Positions 1 through 4,994 of a stretch of DNA of 5,047 bases are shown piece after piece. Numbering within the stretch: position 1 is the stretch's first letter; each line of letters opens with the position of its first letter. This DNA is from JAENVU01 sp031362155 (lineage in GTDB: Bacteria > Actinomycetota > Acidimicrobiia > IMCC26256 > JAENVU01): contig JANLRZ010000059.1 in assembly GCA_031362155.1 (NCBI GenBank), positions 1-5,047 on the forward strand, given 5' to 3'. The notes under the pieces were generated by a model. That model made no database searches, was not told the DNA's origin, and was given only the letters and a program-made list of their open reading frames with translations. The translations under genes were made by a program, and so were the position numbers.

Positions 1-57
1 CGTTCCCGCGCGACCCGGATGATCTACGAGAACCTCGGACTGACCCCGGCGCGATGA
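1..57 (+). CDS. C-terminal end of a protein, possibly a GNAT N-acetyltransferase (partial)
   Basis: An open frame enters from the left edge and ends at a TGA at 55-57. The visible tail is 18 residues, RSRATRMIYENLGLTPAR. Almost every codon ends in G or C, matching the other genes here, so it is probably real coding sequence. The pattern 'R-x-x-x-Y-E-x-L-G-L-T-P' resembles the last conserved stretch of GNAT acetyltransferases (typically 'A..LYE.LGF.P'), which binds near acetyl-CoA and closes the fold. That assignment rests on a few residues and is only a suggestion. A perfect hairpin starts 9 bases after the stop, consistent with a gene end. Upstream sequence would decide the identity. Confidence 0.5.
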   Translation, partial: RSRATRMIYENLGLTPAR

Positions 58-66
58 CCTGACGCG

Positions 67-98
67 CACCGACCCGGACACGATTGTCCGGGTCGGTG
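67..98. terminator. Perfect 14-bp hairpin between convergent genes (candidate bidirectional terminator)
   Basis: Positions 67-80 pair without mismatch with 85-98 around a 4-base loop (CGAT). The stem is CACCGACCCGGACA. It sits 9 bases after the stop of the left-edge gene and 2 bases beyond the CCA end of the convergent tRNA-Ser, so it could stop transcription from both sides. Neither strand shows a T-run after the stem, so it is not a classical intrinsic terminator. Strong stems lacking a U-tract are often found at gene ends in high-GC actinobacteria, and the role here is inferred from position and symmetry. Confidence 0.65.
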
Positions 99-100
99 GA

Positions 101-188
101 TGGCGGAGGGGGTGGGATTTGAACCCACGGTGAGTTTCCCCACAATGGTTTTCGAGACCATCCGATTCGGCCGCTCTCGCACCCCTCC
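101..188 (-). tRNA. tRNA-Ser, anticodon CGA (reads UCG)
   Basis: On the minus strand the RNA starts at 188 with acceptor strand GGAGGGG (188-182), which pairs with CCCCTCC (111-105). A G discriminator (104) and a genomically encoded CCA (103-101) follow. The D arm has the AGCGGCCGAA loop usual for bacterial tRNA-Ser. The anticodon arm is ATGGT-CTCGAAA-ACCAT, giving anticodon CGA with U33 before it and A37 after it. The variable arm is long, with a GTGGG-GAAA-CTCAC stem-loop, as expected of a class II tRNA such as serine. The T arm is GTGGG-TTCAAAT-CCCAC. All stems close, so it should be functional. It lies downstream of tadA on the same strand and may use its own promoter. Confidence 0.97.
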
Positions 189-224
189 TCGGCGTACCCG
201 GGCGAGCCGGTGCACGAGCGGGAC

Positions 225-230
225 AGTGTA
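225..230 (-). promoter_or_regulatory. Candidate -10 box for tRNA-Ser
   Basis: Read on the minus strand this is TACACT, which fits the actinobacterial TAnnnT -10 pattern. It lies in the 54-bp gap between the tadA stop and the tRNA and would place the transcript start near 218, about 30 bases before the mature 5' end. I see no convincing -35 box 17-18 bases upstream, where the sequence runs into the tadA 3' end, so the tRNA could instead be processed from a longer tadA transcript. Confidence 0.35.
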
Positions 231-242
231 CTGAGCTGGCGG

Positions 243-707
243 TCAGCCCCTGCGGCTGGAGAAGAACTCGGTGAGGAGCTGTGCCGCTTCCTCGCCGCGC
301 ACACCGTGCTGGACCGGGCACTCGTGGTTGAGTCGCGGGTCGGCGAGGAGGTGGTAGCGACTACCGACGGCGCCGGCCTTGAGGTCCGGGGCACCGAACG
401 TGACCGTCCCGATCCGGGTGTTGACGAGTGCTCCCGCGCACATTGCACAGGGCTCCAAGGTGACGATGAGCGCGTAGTGGTCGAGCCGCCAACTCCCGAC
501 GGCCGCGGCCGCATCGCGCAGGGCCAGGATCTCCGCGTGGGCGGTGGGGTCCTGGGTGAGTTCGCGTTCGTTGTGACGACGGGCGATCACCTCACCGGTC
601 TCGATCCGTGCCACGACCGCACCGACCGGTACGTCGTCGTGGTCCAGGGCCGCACGCGCTTCGTCGAGGGCGATCCCCATCAGCTCCTCGACCCGGTCCG
701 CCAGCAC
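243..707 (-). CDS. tadA: tRNA-specific adenosine deaminase TadA
   Basis: TadA deaminates adenosine 34 to inosine in the anticodon of tRNA-Arg(ACG), letting one tRNA read several CGN codons. The 154-residue product is a cytidine/deoxycytidylate deaminase-fold protein. It shows the zinc motif H57-A-E59 (in 'DPTAHAEI') and the P86-C87-A-M-C90 motif: H57, C87 and C90 bind zinc and E59 is the proton shuttle. The N-terminal 'VPVGAVV' (26-32) and N46 of 'RHNERE' are also as in TadA. Length is typical. The start shown is a GTG with only a weak TAGG upstream. An internal ATG at 680 (codon 10) has GAGGAG just 3 bases ahead, but starting there would trim the first helix, so I keep the GTG. The gene lies 39 bp downstream of the ABC permease and upstream of tRNA-Ser, all on the minus strand. 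Confidence 0.93.
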   Translation of the reverse strand: MLADRVEELMGIALDEARAALDHDDVPVGAVVARIETGEVIARRHNERELTQDPTAHAEILALRDAAAAVGSWRLDHYALIVTLEPCAMCAGALVNTRIGTVTFGAPDLKAGAVGSRYHLLADPRLNHECPVQHGVRGEEAAQLLTEFFSSRRG

Positions 708-746
708 GACCAGAACCTACCGGCTTGCGCGTGAAGTGATCGCGAC

Positions 747-1517
747 TCAGGTGCGGCGCGGCTCCCAGCGGAATCGCAGGGCCGCGATCACCAGCGTGCC
801 GAGGCCCCAGGCGAGCAACACGGCGACGTGGGACAGGACGATCCCAGTTCCGGTCGTGTTGGGGTTGAACACACCCTCGAGCAGTTGATTGAGGTGGCGG
901 ATGGGGAAGATCGCCGCGATGCGGCCGAGCGTCGAGGTCGACTCGACGCGACCGAAGGTGCCCGAGATGAAGAGCAGTGGGAACACCACGAAGTTGATGA
1001 TCGCCGGCGCGGCGTCTTCGTTGGGCACGAAGGTCGCGACCATCGACCCGACTGCACTGAAGCAGAACGCGCCGGCCGCCAATGCGACGACGAACCCGAG
1101 GTAGCGACCGGGGAAGGTCACCCCGTAGACGAGGATGCCGAGCGCGGTCACGAGGGACGTGAGGATGATGCTGATCACGATCACGTTGCCGGCGAGGCCG
1201 GAGAGGTACATCGCCGGTGAGAGGGGTGTGCTGCGGACTCGCTTCAGGAGCCCGTTGTCCCGCCGGATCGAGAGGGTGAACGCGAGGTTCGTGTAACACG
1301 CACTGATCACACCGAACGCGGCGATCGCCGGTACGTAGAACTGCGCGAACTTGACCTTGCCGCCCGGCAGTCGAACGGTCTCGTTGCCGTTGATCGCGAT
1401 GAACACCACGAGGAAGACCAACGGGAACGCGAAGGTGAACGACGCCGACGCCGGGTTGCGCCAGAAGCTGCGTTGTTCCCAGAACACTTGCCGACCGAAC
1501 GCGCGCAGTGTCTTCAT
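747..1517 (-). CDS. ABC-2 type exporter, permease subunit
   Basis: This is the membrane half of a two-gene ABC exporter of the ABC-2 class (DrrB/drug and lipid exporters). The 256 residues contain about six hydrophobic segments at roughly 24-42, 58-83, 104-131, 137-163, 171-188 and 230-247. The sequence 'RRDNGLLKRVRSTPLSPAMYLSG' (85-107) between helices 2 and 3 is the conserved cytoplasmic stretch of the family, and 'FPIRHLNQLLEGVFNP' before the last helix is also typical. The ATG start overlaps the ATPase stop (ATGA, 1514-1517), which implies translational coupling and an obligate partnership. Two copies of this subunit probably pair with two ATPases. The substrate cannot be read from the sequence; drug, antibiotic or lipid-like molecules are usual for the class. 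No signal peptide is seen or expected. Confidence 0.9.
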   Translation of the reverse strand: MKTLRAFGRQVFWEQRSFWRNPASASFTFAFPLVFLVVFIAINGNETVRLPGGKVKFAQFYVPAIAAFGVISACYTNLAFTLSIRRDNGLLKRVRSTPLSPAMYLSGLAGNVIVISIILTSLVTALGILVYGVTFPGRYLGFVVALAAGAFCFSAVGSMVATFVPNEDAAPAIINFVVFPLLFISGTFGRVESTSTLGRIAAIFPIRHLNQLLEGVFNPNTTGTGIVLSHVAVLLAWGLGTLVIAALRFRWEPRRT

Positions 1518-2419
1518 GACGGACCCTCGGACGCGTTCGTGAGTTCGAGGTAGATGTCTTCCAGTGATGGGCGGGTCACGGTCATCCCCTCGAGGTCGAC
1601 GCCGTGATCGATGGCCCAGCTCGTGAGGGTGTGGACGTCGCGGGTGACGGCTTCGGTCTCGATCCGGGCGTGGTCACCGTCGCGGGACGCGGTCAACGGC
1701 AGGGCCGCCAGATCGGTATCTACCGGCCACGGGATTCGGATGGTCGTCTTGGCGCTGGCGCGGCCCCCGATGGTTTCCGGCGTGCCCTCCGCAATGACCG
1801 CGCCCGCGGAGATGACGATCACCCGGTCGGCCAGCTCCTGGGCTTCGTCCATGTAGTGGGTCGTGAGCAGCACGGTGGTGCCCAGGTCGCGGAGGCGATG
1901 CACGAGCTCCCAGGCTTGGCGGCGCGCCGATGGGTCGAAGCCGGTCGTCGGTTCGTCGAGGAAGAGGATCTCCGGGCTGCCGATGATGCCGAGGCCGACG
2001 TCGAGTCTTCGTTGCTGTCCGCCCGAGAGGGTCTTCACCCGGCTCGAACGCTTCTCGTCCAGGCCGACGAGCGCGATCACGTCGTCGACGGCACGGGGAT
2101 GGTCGTAGTACGAGGCGTGTTGGGTCAGGACCTCGGTCACGCTGAGGTAGGGATCGATCCCACATTCTTGGAGCACGATGCCGAGCCGTTGACGGAGTGC
2201 GCTGCCGCCGGTGGCCGGATCGGTGTCGAGCACGCGGATCGTCCCCGCATCGGGCGTGCGGAACCCTTCGAGCATCTCGATGGTCGTGGTCTTACCCGCG
2301 CCGTTCGGCCCGAGGACCGCGACGACTTCACCGGCCTCCACTTGGAACGACACGCCCCGAACGGCGGCAACGTCGCCGTAAGACTTGTGCAGATCCGAGA
2401 CGTCGATCACGGGTGCCAC
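1514..2419 (-). CDS. ABC-2 type exporter, ATP-binding subunit (DrrA-like)
   Basis: This is the nucleotide-binding subunit that powers the adjacent permease. The 301 residues show Walker A GPNGAGKTT (37-45), the Q-loop glutamine 84, signature LSGGQ (131-135), Walker B ILFLDEP (151-157), D-loop 'TGFDPSARR' (159-167) and switch histidine H188, so catalysis should be intact. Beyond about residue 210 is the C-terminal extension common in DrrA/CcmA-type exporters (DUF4162-like), ending in the typical 'PSLEDIYLELT'. The start is a GTG. The upstream TAGGTT (minus strand, complement of 2426-2431) can be read as an AGG ribosome site 8 bases away or as a -10 box that would make the mRNA nearly leaderless. 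The gene is divergent from the arsR-family operon with only 69 bp between the preferred starts, so shared control is possible. The transported compound is unknown. Confidence 0.93.
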   Translation of the reverse strand: MAPVIDVSDLHKSYGDVAAVRGVSFQVEAGEVVAVLGPNGAGKTTTIEMLEGFRTPDAGTIRVLDTDPATGGSALRQRLGIVLQECGIDPYLSVTEVLTQHASYYDHPRAVDDVIALVGLDEKRSSRVKTLSGGQQRRLDVGLGIIGSPEILFLDEPTTGFDPSARRQAWELVHRLRDLGTTVLLTTHYMDEAQELADRVIVISAGAVIAEGTPETIGGRASAKTTIRIPWPVDTDLAALPLTASRDGDHARIETEAVTRDVHTLTSWAIDHGVDLEGMTVTRPSLEDIYLELTNASEGPS

Positions 2420-2451
2420 GACGTCAACCTAGGACTCGTGGGTTCTCGGGG

Positions 2452-2481
2452 TTGACATGTGACTAATAGGTCACCTATTGT
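2452..2481 (+). promoter_or_regulatory. Promoter of the arsR-SRPBCC operon
   Basis: A perfect TTGACA -35 box at 2452-2457 is followed after 18 bases by TATTGT at 2476-2481, which matches four of six -10 consensus positions. Seven bases later comes GTG at 2489, so transcription would start at or next to the start codon and give a leaderless mRNA, a common arrangement in actinobacteria. The operator palindrome occupies the spacer and the start of the -10 box. Confidence 0.65.
2465..2479. promoter_or_regulatory. Palindromic operator of the ArsR-family repressor
   Basis: AATAGGT (2465-2471), a central C, and ACCTATT (2473-2479) form a perfect 7+1+7 inverted repeat. A second, weaker dyad, GTGAC-N6-GTCAC (2459-2474), overlaps it. 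Its place between -35 and -10 predicts that a bound dimer blocks RNA polymerase. ArsR-family dimers bind AT-containing dyads of this size, so autorepression by the downstream gene is the natural reading. Whether it also affects the divergent ABC operon, whose start is 46 bp away, is open. Confidence 0.7.
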
Positions 2482-2488
2482 GTCCTGC

Positions 2489-2821
2489 GTGGCTCCCGAC
2501 GGTGATGACGGCGATCTCGTGTTCAAAGCGCTGGCCGATCCGACCCGTCGCGTGCTGCTCGATCTCCTGTTCGAGCGAGAAGGTCGCACCTTGACCGACC
2601 TCGAATCGGGTCTCGCCATGACTCGGTTCGGCGTCATGAAGCACCTGAAGGTGCTCGAAGGCGCGGGGCTGGTTGTGACCAAGAAAGCAGGACGGGAGAA
2701 GTTGCACTACCTCAACGCAGTACCGATCCGGCTGGTGCACGACCGTTGGATCGACAAGTTCACCGAACGGCGGGTGTCCGCACTCGCCGATCTCAAACAG
2801 ACCCTGGAGGAAACCGCATGA
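2489..2821 (+). CDS. ArsR-family winged-helix transcriptional repressor
   Basis: This 110-residue protein begins VAPDGDDGDLVFKALADPTRR; 'VFKALADPTRRVLLDLL' is the hallmark opening of ArsR-family repressors. The winged helix covers about 10-75: the recognition region is 'TRFGVMKHLKVLEGAGLV' (45-62) and the wing is 'TKKAGREKLHYLN' (64-76). A C-terminal helix (about 84-108) should form the dimer interface. The protein has no cysteine, so it lacks the metal-binding ELCVCD-type site and is unlikely to sense arsenic or thiophilic metals. It belongs with the repressors paired with SRPBCC proteins. The frame stays open to a GTG at 2459, but that codon lies upstream of the proposed -10 box, so I choose GTG 2489 as a leaderless start; GTG 2480 is the alternative. 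The stop overlaps the next gene's ATG by 4 bp. The inducer is unknown. Confidence 0.92.
   Translation: MAPDGDDGDLVFKALADPTRRVLLDLLFEREGRTLTDLESGLAMTRFGVMKHLKVLEGAGLVVTKKAGREKLHYLNAVPIRLVHDRWIDKFTERRVSALADLKQTLEETA
2806..2810 (+). promoter_or_regulatory. Strong ribosome binding site for the SRPBCC gene
   Basis: GGAGG lies 7 bases before the ATG at 2818, inside the end of the arsR frame. It is the clearest Shine-Dalgarno sequence in the window and fixes the start of the second gene of the operon. Confidence 0.8.
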
Positions 2822-3318
2822 CCGACACGACGACCCGCACGACCCAGATGCACCGCGTGTACATCAAAGCCACGCCGGAGCAGGTGTGGCAAGCCATTAC
2901 CGATCCGGAGTGGAACGCACGGTACGGCTATCCCGGCCACACCGAGTACGACCTCACCCCGGGCGGTGCCTTCCGAGCCGTCATGCCCGCCGAGATGGTG
3001 GCGCAGTTCGGTGTCCCCGAAGTGGGCTGCGACGGTGAGGTCGTCGAGGCCGATCCGCCGCACCGCCTGGTCCAGACCTACCGGTTCTGTTTCGACGACG
3101 CCCAGATCGCGGAGGGGTTCCACGAAGTGATCTGGGAGATCCATCCCGAACACGGTGGGGTCACACGCTTGACGGTGACTCACGACGTCACCGACGCGCC
3201 GATTACCGCGGCGATGCTCGAAGGTTCGACCGACCTGCAAGAGGGCGGCGGCGGATGGGACTGGATCCTTTCCGGTCTCAAAACGATGCTCGAGACCGGC
3301 GAGACCTTGGCCGGCTGA
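2818..3318 (+). CDS. SRPBCC-family protein, AHSA1/CalC-like
   Basis: This 166-residue protein has the START/Bet v 1-like helix-grip fold of the AHSA1 (activator of Hsp90 ATPase homologue 1-like) group. It shows the family opening 'VYIKATPEQVWQAITDPEW' (14-32), the 'Y-D-L-T-P-G-G-A-F' strand turn (44-52), and the closing amphipathic helix 'GGWDWILSGLKTMLETGE' near the C terminus, which lines the hydrophobic cavity. The ATG start is well supported: GGAGG (2806-2810) sits 7 bases upstream, and the ATG overlaps the arsR stop as ATGA. The frame stays open further upstream into the arsR gene, but that extension is not needed. Bacterial members of this group are cytoplasmic and generally of unknown function; ligand binding, sequestration or self-resistance (as in CalC) are known examples. 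Pairing with an ArsR repressor is a recurrent operon and suggests ligand-responsive expression. Confidence 0.92.
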   Translation: MTDTTTRTTQMHRVYIKATPEQVWQAITDPEWNARYGYPGHTEYDLTPGGAFRAVMPAEMVAQFGVPEVGCDGEVVEADPPHRLVQTYRFCFDDAQIAEGFHEVIWEIHPEHGGVTRLTVTHDVTDAPITAAMLEGSTDLQEGGGGWDWILSGLKTMLETGETLAG

Positions 3319-3335
3319 GCGACACCGACGAACCT

Positions 3336-3371
3336 ATTCGGGCGGCGCGTCATCCGACGCGCCGCCCGAAT
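3336..3371. terminator. Perfect 16-bp hairpin between convergent genes (candidate bidirectional terminator)
   Basis: Positions 3336-3351 (ATTCGGGCGGCGCGTC) pair perfectly with 3356-3371 around the loop ATCC. The stem lies 17 bases after the SRPBCC stop and 4 bases from the stop of the convergent MDMPI-fold gene, filling the whole gap between them. The AT ends of the stem could provide a short weak U stretch, but there is no T-run beyond it. Termination in both directions is inferred from position and strength. Confidence 0.75.
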
Positions 3372-3375
3372 TGGC

Positions 3376-3987
3376 TCAGGGCTGTCGGCCGTTCCAGGCG
3401 ATGAGCTGATCGAGCAGTGGTGCGTCGTCCGGCGTGGGGACGACGTCGGCGAACGGAATCGGGTTCACGCGTCCCTCCGCGGGGAGTCCGAACTGCATCG
3501 CGGTGTAGGCGATCTCGATCGCCGGTTCGTACCAGGTGGGCGACTGACCGGTCGCGTGCGCGAGATCCCACGTGTGGACCGTCAGTTCGTTGGTGTACAT
3601 CGCGAGCATCGCGGGTGCGGGCAGCGTGGCCCAGGGCATCACGACGATCTGTTCCAACGTGGACGGGTCGGTCCACGCGGCCTGGATCTCGTGCGCGGCG
3701 TCGGCGAAGGCCGCCGACCAGTCGGCGACTGCATCGAACGGCGGCTCGGTGTTGACGAGGGTGGCGTCCTCGCCGCGGCCGATTGCCGCGATGCGGCCGA
3801 ACACGCCGTAGAGGTGACCGAGCAGATCGACGACCGAGTATTCGCGACACGGTGTTGGCAACGGGAACTGCTCAGGCCGGACGGCGTCGATGGTCGCGCG
3901 AGCGGTGGCGACGGTCCGGGCGATCACGAAACGCGGATCGTCGGTGCTGAGGGTGGTGGGGTGGGTTGGGGACTCGGTGTGGGTCAT
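3376..3987 (-). CDS. TIGR03086-type, MDMPI/DinB-fold metal-binding protein
   Basis: The 203-residue product belongs to the DinB/YfiT-like four-helix-bundle superfamily, in the group named after mycothiol-dependent maleylpyruvate isomerase (MDMPI). 'LPTPCREYSVVDLLGHL' (43-59) and 'YTNELTVHTWDLAHATGQ' (131-148) are the two diagnostic stretches. H58, E134 and H138 match the His/Glu/His metal triad of that enzyme family. Many members are uncharacterised and some use mycothiol as thiol cofactor, so maleylpyruvate isomerase activity should not be assumed; no catabolic genes lie nearby. The domain makes up nearly the whole protein, with no extra C-terminal domain. I chose the ATG at 3987; a GTG at 4005 adds six residues and cannot be excluded, as neither has a clear ribosome site. 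The gene is divergent from the WYL regulator, which is its likely controller. It probably acts in the cytoplasm. Confidence 0.85.
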   Translation of the reverse strand: MTHTESPTHPTTLSTDDPRFVIARTVATARATIDAVRPEQFPLPTPCREYSVVDLLGHLYGVFGRIAAIGRGEDATLVNTEPPFDAVADWSAAFADAAHEIQAAWTDPSTLEQIVVMPWATLPAPAMLAMYTNELTVHTWDLAHATGQSPTWYEPAIEIAYTAMQFGLPAEGRVNPIPFADVVPTPDDAPLLDQLIAWNGRQP

Positions 3988-4003
3988 GGCGCTACTCTGC
4001 GCC
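3988..4003. repeat. Short inverted repeat at the start of the MDMPI-fold gene
   Basis: GGCGC (3988-3992) and GCGCC (3999-4003) flank a 6-base spacer, with the repeat touching the ATG at 3987. It could form a small 5'-UTR hairpin if the ATG is the true start. If the GTG at 4005 is used it is coding. It is short and GC-rich, so chance is a real possibility. Confidence 0.35.
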
Positions 4004-4009
4004 ACAAAA

Positions 4010-4028
4010 CCGGTCAGGGTATGACCGG
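4010..4028. promoter_or_regulatory. Dyad operator candidate for the WYL regulator
   Basis: CCGGTCA (4010-4016) and TGACCGG (4022-4028) form a perfect 7-bp inverted repeat around a 5-base spacer (GGGTA). Flanking AAA and TTT extend the symmetry with one inserted G. It lies midway in the 62-bp gap between the divergent MDMPI-fold and WYL genes. On the minus strand the spacer supplies TACCCT (4021-4016), a TAnnnT-type -10 candidate for the MDMPI-fold gene, so binding here would directly affect that promoter. No -35 box is obvious on either strand. Confidence 0.55.
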
Positions 4029-4049
4029 GTTTCTCGGAAAGAATGACTA

Positions 4050-4994
4050 ATGCGCGCCGACCGCCTCGTCTCGATCCTGATGCTCCTCCAGACCCGAGGG
4101 AAGGTCACCGCCACCGAGATCGCCGACGAGTTGGAGATCTCCGAGCGCACCGCCCGCCGTGATCTCGACGCCCTCGGGCAGGCCGGGTTGCCGGTGTACT
4201 CGATCCCGGGTCGCAACGGTGGTTGGCAGCTGCTCGGCGGCGGCCGCACCGACCTCACCGGCCTCACCGCGGCCGAGGCCCGGGCCTTGTTCGTTGTCGC
4301 GGGCCCGGCCGCGGCGACGCCCGAACTCAAGGCCGCGCTGCGCAAACTCATTCGCGCGCTCCCCGAACCGATGCGTGATCATGCCGCCGCCGCGTCGACC
4401 TCGATCATCGTGGACCCCACGGGTTGGGATCGTCGCCCGGCCACCCGCCGACCGAGTTTCCTCGACGACGTGCAGCGGGTCGTCGTCGAAGGTGAGCAGG
4501 TCGATCTGGGATACGTGGCCGGCGACGGGAAGGAGTCGACCCGCCGGGTTCACCCGTTGGGGCTCGCAGCCAAGGGCAACCACTGGTACCTCGTGGCCGA
4601 CACCGAGAGTGGGTTGCGTACCTTCCGCGTCGATCGGATGCGGGCGGTCACGGCGACGGGCGAGCCGGTGGTGCGGCCCGACGGCTTCGTGTTGGAGGAG
4701 GCGTGGTCGTTGATCGCCGATCGGGTCGACTCGCTGCGCGCACCAGTGACGGCTCGCGCGCTGATCGACCCGTCGATGGTGTCGATCATCCTCTACGTCA
4801 TGGGTGCGCGCGTGCGGATCGGCGGTGCCACGCCCGACGGTCGGATCGAGCTCGAGCTCCGCGGGCACTCCGAGCGTGCATTGGCGGGTGACCTGGCCGG
4901 CATCGGCGGTGCGCTCGAGGTGCTCGAACCTGCAGGGCTGCGCCACGCCCTCGCCCAAGTGGGGGCCGAGCTCGTTGCGCGTTACGCGCCCTGA
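4050..4994 (+). CDS. WYL-domain transcriptional regulator with N-terminal DeoR-type HTH
   Basis: The protein has 314 residues in three parts. Residues about 3-61 are an HTH_11/DeoR-like winged helix ('ATEIADELEISERTARRDLDALGQAGLPVY', then 'GRNGGWQLL' as the wing). Residues about 138-210 are the WYL domain, with W179-Y180-L181 in 'GNHWYLVADTESGLRTFRVDRM', including the conserved R193 and D195-R196. A WCX-like C-terminal domain covers about 230-312. This is the normal architecture and length of stand-alone actinobacterial WYL regulators, which act as repressors or activators controlled by a small ligand or nucleic acid bound by WYL. The start is ATG with a weak GGAAAG 8 bases upstream. The divergent MDMPI-fold gene and the dyad between them are the probable targets. 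The stop overlaps the end of a convergent frame by 13 bp. The ligand is unknown. Confidence 0.93.
   Translation: MRADRLVSILMLLQTRGKVTATEIADELEISERTARRDLDALGQAGLPVYSIPGRNGGWQLLGGGRTDLTGLTAAEARALFVVAGPAAATPELKAALRKLIRALPEPMRDHAAAASTSIIVDPTGWDRRPATRRPSFLDDVQRVVVEGEQVDLGYVAGDGKESTRRVHPLGLAAKGNHWYLVADTESGLRTFRVDRMRAVTATGEPVVRPDGFVLEEAWSLIADRVDSLRAPVTARALIDPSMVSIILYVMGARVRIGGATPDGRIELELRGHSERALAGDLAGIGGALEVLEPAGLRHALAQVGAELVARYAP

Noticed and set aside
210..734. Plus-strand open frame (174 codons) opposite tadA
   Set aside because: It is antisense to a clear tadA with intact zinc motifs and also covers the putative tRNA promoter; no domain is seen.
592..1299. Minus-strand open frame (235 codons) in another frame within the permease and tadA genes
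   Set aside because: It is His/Arg/Pro-rich, overlaps two recognisable genes on the same strand and has no hydrophobic pattern or motif.
2422..2427. TTGACG on the minus strand as a -35 box for the ABC operon
   Set aside because: It would start transcription near 2390, inside the ATPase gene and after conserved N-terminal residues, so it cannot serve this gene.
1604..2455. Long plus-strand open frame (283 codons) opposite the ABC ATPase gene
   Set aside because: It is the complement shadow of a gene with all ABC ATPase motifs. Its product has no recognisable domain and an Arg/Gly/Asp-rich composition typical of antisense frames in GC-rich DNA.
2459..2488. Earlier GTG start codons of the ArsR gene (2459, 2480)
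   Set aside because: GTG 2459 lies between the proposed -35 and -10 boxes and inside the operator region. GTG 2480 overlaps the -10. Conserved protein sequence begins only after 2489.
2746..2817. N-terminal extension of the SRPBCC frame into the arsR gene
   Set aside because: The ATG at 2818 has GGAGG at ideal spacing, and the family's first strand begins only a dozen residues later. The extension is coding in another frame for ArsR.
4047..4958. Long minus-strand open frame (303 codons) opposite the WYL gene
   Set aside because: It is a shadow of the WYL gene, with low-complexity Arg/Gly/His-rich content and no family features.
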